A DNA stretch of 64,000 bases from Ceratodon purpureus. Lineage: Eukaryota > Streptophyta > Bryopsida > Pseudoditrichales > Ditrichaceae. The translations under genes and the position numbers were made by a program. Every line of letters starts with the position of its first letter. Position 1 is the first letter of the stretch. The notes under the pieces were generated by a model. It saw only the letters and a program-made list of their open reading frames with translations. It had not been told where the DNA came from and did not search any database. The stretch spans positions 17,192,637 through 17,256,636 of the forward strand of contig CM026425.1 in assembly GCA_014871385.1 (NCBI GenBank), given 5' to 3'. This document shows, piece by piece, positions 61,070 through 64,000 of the stretch.

Positions 61070-61328
61070 GAGCATCCCCAGTAGTCATGTACTGTAAACC
61101 TGAAAGCGGAAAGAAGTGGAAAGACGTGAATTGCGGTTCAAGCCAGTTAGGGGAAAAGCCTATATACAAGCTTGTAAGCCAATAATTTACAGGTTGAAAC
61201 CTGGTTTTGGAAGGTTTTTTGGGGCAAATCTGTAAACGGTTTTAGAATGTTTTGCTTTGGAAAGACACTCAGGTTTGGGAGAACGACGTTCTCAGGCTTA
61301 CATGCTTACAGGCTTACTGGGGATGCTC
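61070..61328. mobile_element. PIF/Harbinger (Tourist-like) MITE, 259 bp
   Basis: Ends gagcatccccagta and its exact inverse tactggggatgctc, flanked by the 3-bp duplication TAA (61067-61069 and 61329-61331), which fits the Harbinger TWA target. The inner parts of the ends continue to resemble each other loosely (catgta, aagcctga). Non-coding. Confidence 0.8.
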
Positions 61329-61499
61329 TAAGGTAGACCAACCTATACCCAACCAGCCACCTATAACCGATCCATTTCAGAAAAGTTTCAAATTCAAAAT
61401 GTAGGGAGATCTTCACAGATCTTTGTGTAATTTTTAAGCGTGATTGGTAGAAAGGGAATACTATGGGAATATTTTGATAATAAACCATGATCAAGTTTT

Positions 61500-61740
61500 G
61501 GTGTCATGGTGGTCGGTTTTACAGCAGCCTATATATTGACCATGTGTGATTTCAACTTTTCACTTCAAATAATTGTAATTATTTCAATATTGGAAATAAA
61601 ATTACGGAAATTTTTGCATTCAAATAGAACCTTTTGTTTGTACACATGAAAAATCCTCTTCAAATTATATACCTCAAACACATATGCTAAAATCCTTTAG
61701 ATGATCGGTTTTAGTTTCGTTTACCTTATTCTAGCTTGAG
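61500..61740. repeat. Dispersed repeat related to 14430-14680
   Basis: Shares ordered blocks with the MITE-like element at 14284-14690: tatttcaatattgg, aaaatt, a tttt-acatg.gaaaa block and ggttttag. Divergence is high and the ends are not defined. Confidence 0.4.
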
Positions 61741-62077
61741 TATGCAAATTCTCATTTTAAAATTTTTTTTTAATGATAATCATAGAAATTACTTGCGTGT
61801 GTCAGTATTTGAAAATGGAGTACAATCAAAGTGATTTCATCATTTTTGGAGATTATATGAAAATGTTATGAATTGTTATAAGTATAAAAGAAAAGTGGCA
61901 AAAAATAGCGGGCAGTAAGGATTGCCAAACTGGTTATAGGAGTTTCATGCATCAAATGGTCAAGAATCAAGATTGAAGTTGTAGCAAAGATAGATTTAAG
62001 TACTATGGAAAATATTTTAAGTTGAATAGTAGGAAGCCAATTATGGCAATCCACCACATCATATTTGTCTACGTTAA

Positions 62078-62515
62078 GAGCATCGCCCATGTGGTCGTCA
62101 ACGCCCACGCCAACGGCCCCTGTACCGGCTCGGGTTTGGTGCCGCTTCTCACTGCGACCTGCTAAAGGGACCTCGGAGGCAAGCCACGGCCCTCAACTTG
62201 GCCAACCCAACAAGTTGCCGTGGAGAACTCTTCCATACAGAGCGCCTTGAATCCTGTACGTGCTGACTTTTTCTTTAACTTCTTCTTGTTGACGTCATCA
62301 CAATTGGAAGAACTATGAAGAGGCCAGCGCCTAGAGTTGCGCAATGAGGGTGGTTCAAGAGTGCTACTATGGGGACCACGAATGGAAATCAACCAAAACG
62401 GGATAAGGGCTGGCTGTGGGTGAGGGGTGGATTGGGCTGATGGGTGATGGAGCCACGTTTAGAAATGGCAAGGGCTCGCCACCGGTGGCAATGGAAGCTA
62501 CGGGTGCCAATGCTC
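62078..62515. mobile_element. Possible second Harbinger-like MITE, 438 bp
   Basis: Starts gagcatcgccca after TAA (62075-62077) and ends ggtgccaatgctc before TAA (62516-62518). The inverted repeats are short and imperfect (gagcat then g.c), so the call is weaker than for the element at 61070. GC-rich interior. Confidence 0.5.
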
Positions 62516-62866
62516 TAAAACAATGTGTTGAACCTGACATGGTATCGTAATACAAATGAAATCACGCATATACACATGAAAAGTATTTGATAACCCCCAT
62601 ACACATGAAGAAATGAAACACCTTTGGAGGTTCAAGTTCAAGTCTTTTAGCATATATACAGTCAATTTTACAATAATAGGCCATTACGCAAAATCCCATG
62701 GTATCTATTACTAAATATTTTAAATAATTATAGTTTGTAATGTTTCAAAAGTGTCTTGTTGCAAGTTAATGTCAATTCTTTTTTATATTGCAAACACACA
62801 TTAGAATTATTTGAAAATACAACCTTATTTAGACCTCAAAATCTTATTGTGTGAAAATATATCTAA

Positions 62867-62909
62867 ACATTAAATATACATTAAATATACATTAAATATA
62901 CATTAAAAA
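62867..62909 (+). repeat. Tandem repeat of acattaaatat
   Basis: About four units of an 11-12 bp AT-rich motif. Confidence 0.8.
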
Positions 62910-63117
62910 TGTATGTTGTGTCAAAATTAATATAAAAAATCTAAAGAGCTTGAAATGACTCAAAAAAACAACCACCTAAGTGATAGACAAGGTTGATTTT
63001 TTTGGAAAGCCACATAAATAAGGTCTCTTGCAAGGTTTCATGTATGATTCCTATGAAAAATGGTCTGACAAACAATTTAGTGTAGTATAAATTTTTATTA
63101 AAAATTTGAAAACATAT

Positions 63118-63123
<6 letters not shown>

Positions 63124-63162
<39 letters not shown>
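63124..63162 (+). repeat. (TA)n microsatellite
   Basis: About 19 uninterrupted TA dinucleotides in AT-rich DNA that continues to the window end without any gene. Confidence 0.92.
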
Positions 63163-63164
<2 letters not shown>

Positions 63165-64000
63165 CAACACTATAGATGGTTTGTCACTTGCTACATGAAT
63201 AATATCTGTATTTTTTGAAAAGATAAGATTTGCCTTCCAAAAATTGAATTCATTGATTTTTGTTGATTAATTTTTTTTTAAAAATGACCTAAAATAGCTT
63301 AGAAATAAAAAAACTGCAAACTATATAATTTATATTGTTTTTCTTTTTATCTTTATAATTTTCTAGTTTTTATATTTTATATTTTTTAAACTATTTTTGG
63401 TCAAACATCTTATTATACTACAATAGAATATATGTAATGTATAGTCTTGTCCTGAATTATGTTTCCTTGTATAATCAAAAAACATACTTGTCAATTGATT
63501 GTGTATAAAGATTTATTTCTTGTATTCATATTCATTTCTCATTAAGTTTTATTCTTTCTAATTTCATTCTATACTACTTCATCATTCAATTCTTTTTTAA
63601 AATGGATTTTTTCTAATTTTAACTTCTATCAAGGCAATTTTTAAGAATTAATGAACTTCTGTAAAGTATTGGTTTTATTTTATTATCTATTTCAATATAA
63701 GCATATATTAATATTGTATGTTACAAATGCATAATCCATAGAAAATAACATCAAGACTGAGTTGTTAAATAGCTTATGTAACTACTCTACTTTTTAGGAA
63801 TGAAACTTTCAAAATAGAAAGTTTAATGATGCACAAATTAGAAATAGGGAATTTCATCTTTTATTTGAATCAAGGTATCTTCACAAAAAGTATCAAAGAT
63901 GTGTATGCATTTCTACAAAGAGATGTTAGAATTATTAAATTATTGTCAATTGAACTCATTTTGATCTAGTAATTAATTCAATTTCCATACTAGAAGATTG

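Larger units (their letters stand above)
62519..64000. other. AT-rich right edge
   Basis: No gene, only AT-rich simple sequence. Confidence 0.4.

Noticed and set aside
1-64000. CRISPR arrays, bacterial operons, tRNA and rRNA genes
   Set aside because: No direct-repeat/spacer arrays, no operon layout and no recognisable tRNA or rRNA sequence were seen. The gene structures are eukaryotic with GT-AG introns.

Overview
The window reads as nuclear DNA of a land plant, most likely a bryophyte (moss-like). Intron-bearing GC-richer genes lie in AT-rich gene-poor tracts. The gene set includes a plastid ribosomal protein with a transit peptide, a plant-type HUB/BRE1 E3 ligase and a plant UGT. The species call is an inference from gene content and composition.

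Region 1 (288-11521) is an almost pristine 11.2-kb Mutator-like DNA transposon. It has 283-bp terminal inverted repeats that differ at one base by eye, and a perfect 9-bp target duplication (acatcgaag). It carries two convergent genes: a MULE transposase with DDE triad and SWIM-like zinc motif, interrupted by one in-frame TAG, and a second roughly 1000-residue protein of unknown function with a zinc-finger-like motif. An octamer, CTGTCCGG, is scattered at least 14 times through the element, mostly in introns and flanks, and I saw none outside it. The element split a 125-codon ORF that becomes continuous when element and one TSD copy are removed.

Region 2 (11.8-24.4 kb) holds AT-rich repeats (a degenerate 82-bp tandem array, a MITE-like inverted repeat, a hairpin) and one long multi-exon minus-strand gene of unknown function carrying the motif LAWDKAFFTNEGVLD.

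Region 3 (24.4-50.2 kb) is the gene-rich core. It contains plastid ribosomal protein L7/L12, a complete 19-exon HUB/BRE1 histone H2B ubiquitin ligase, two tandem copies of QCR7 (complex III) flanking an AT-rich fasciclin-like gene, a broken third QCR7 exon 1, the ufmylation E2 UFC1, and a RIOX/NO66-MINA53 type JmjC hydroxylase. A Stowaway-like MITE sits just upstream of the second QCR7 copy.

Region 4 (50.2-64 kb) has a small secreted cysteine-containing peptide gene whose last codons lie in a local repeat, some unassigned minus-strand exons, a UDP-glycosyltransferase, a four-exon COX6a gene (complex IV), two TAA-flanked Harbinger/Tourist-like MITEs and a terminal AT-rich repeat tract. Splice sites were placed by eye. 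Where stated, the summed exons keep one open frame, which is the main check on the models.
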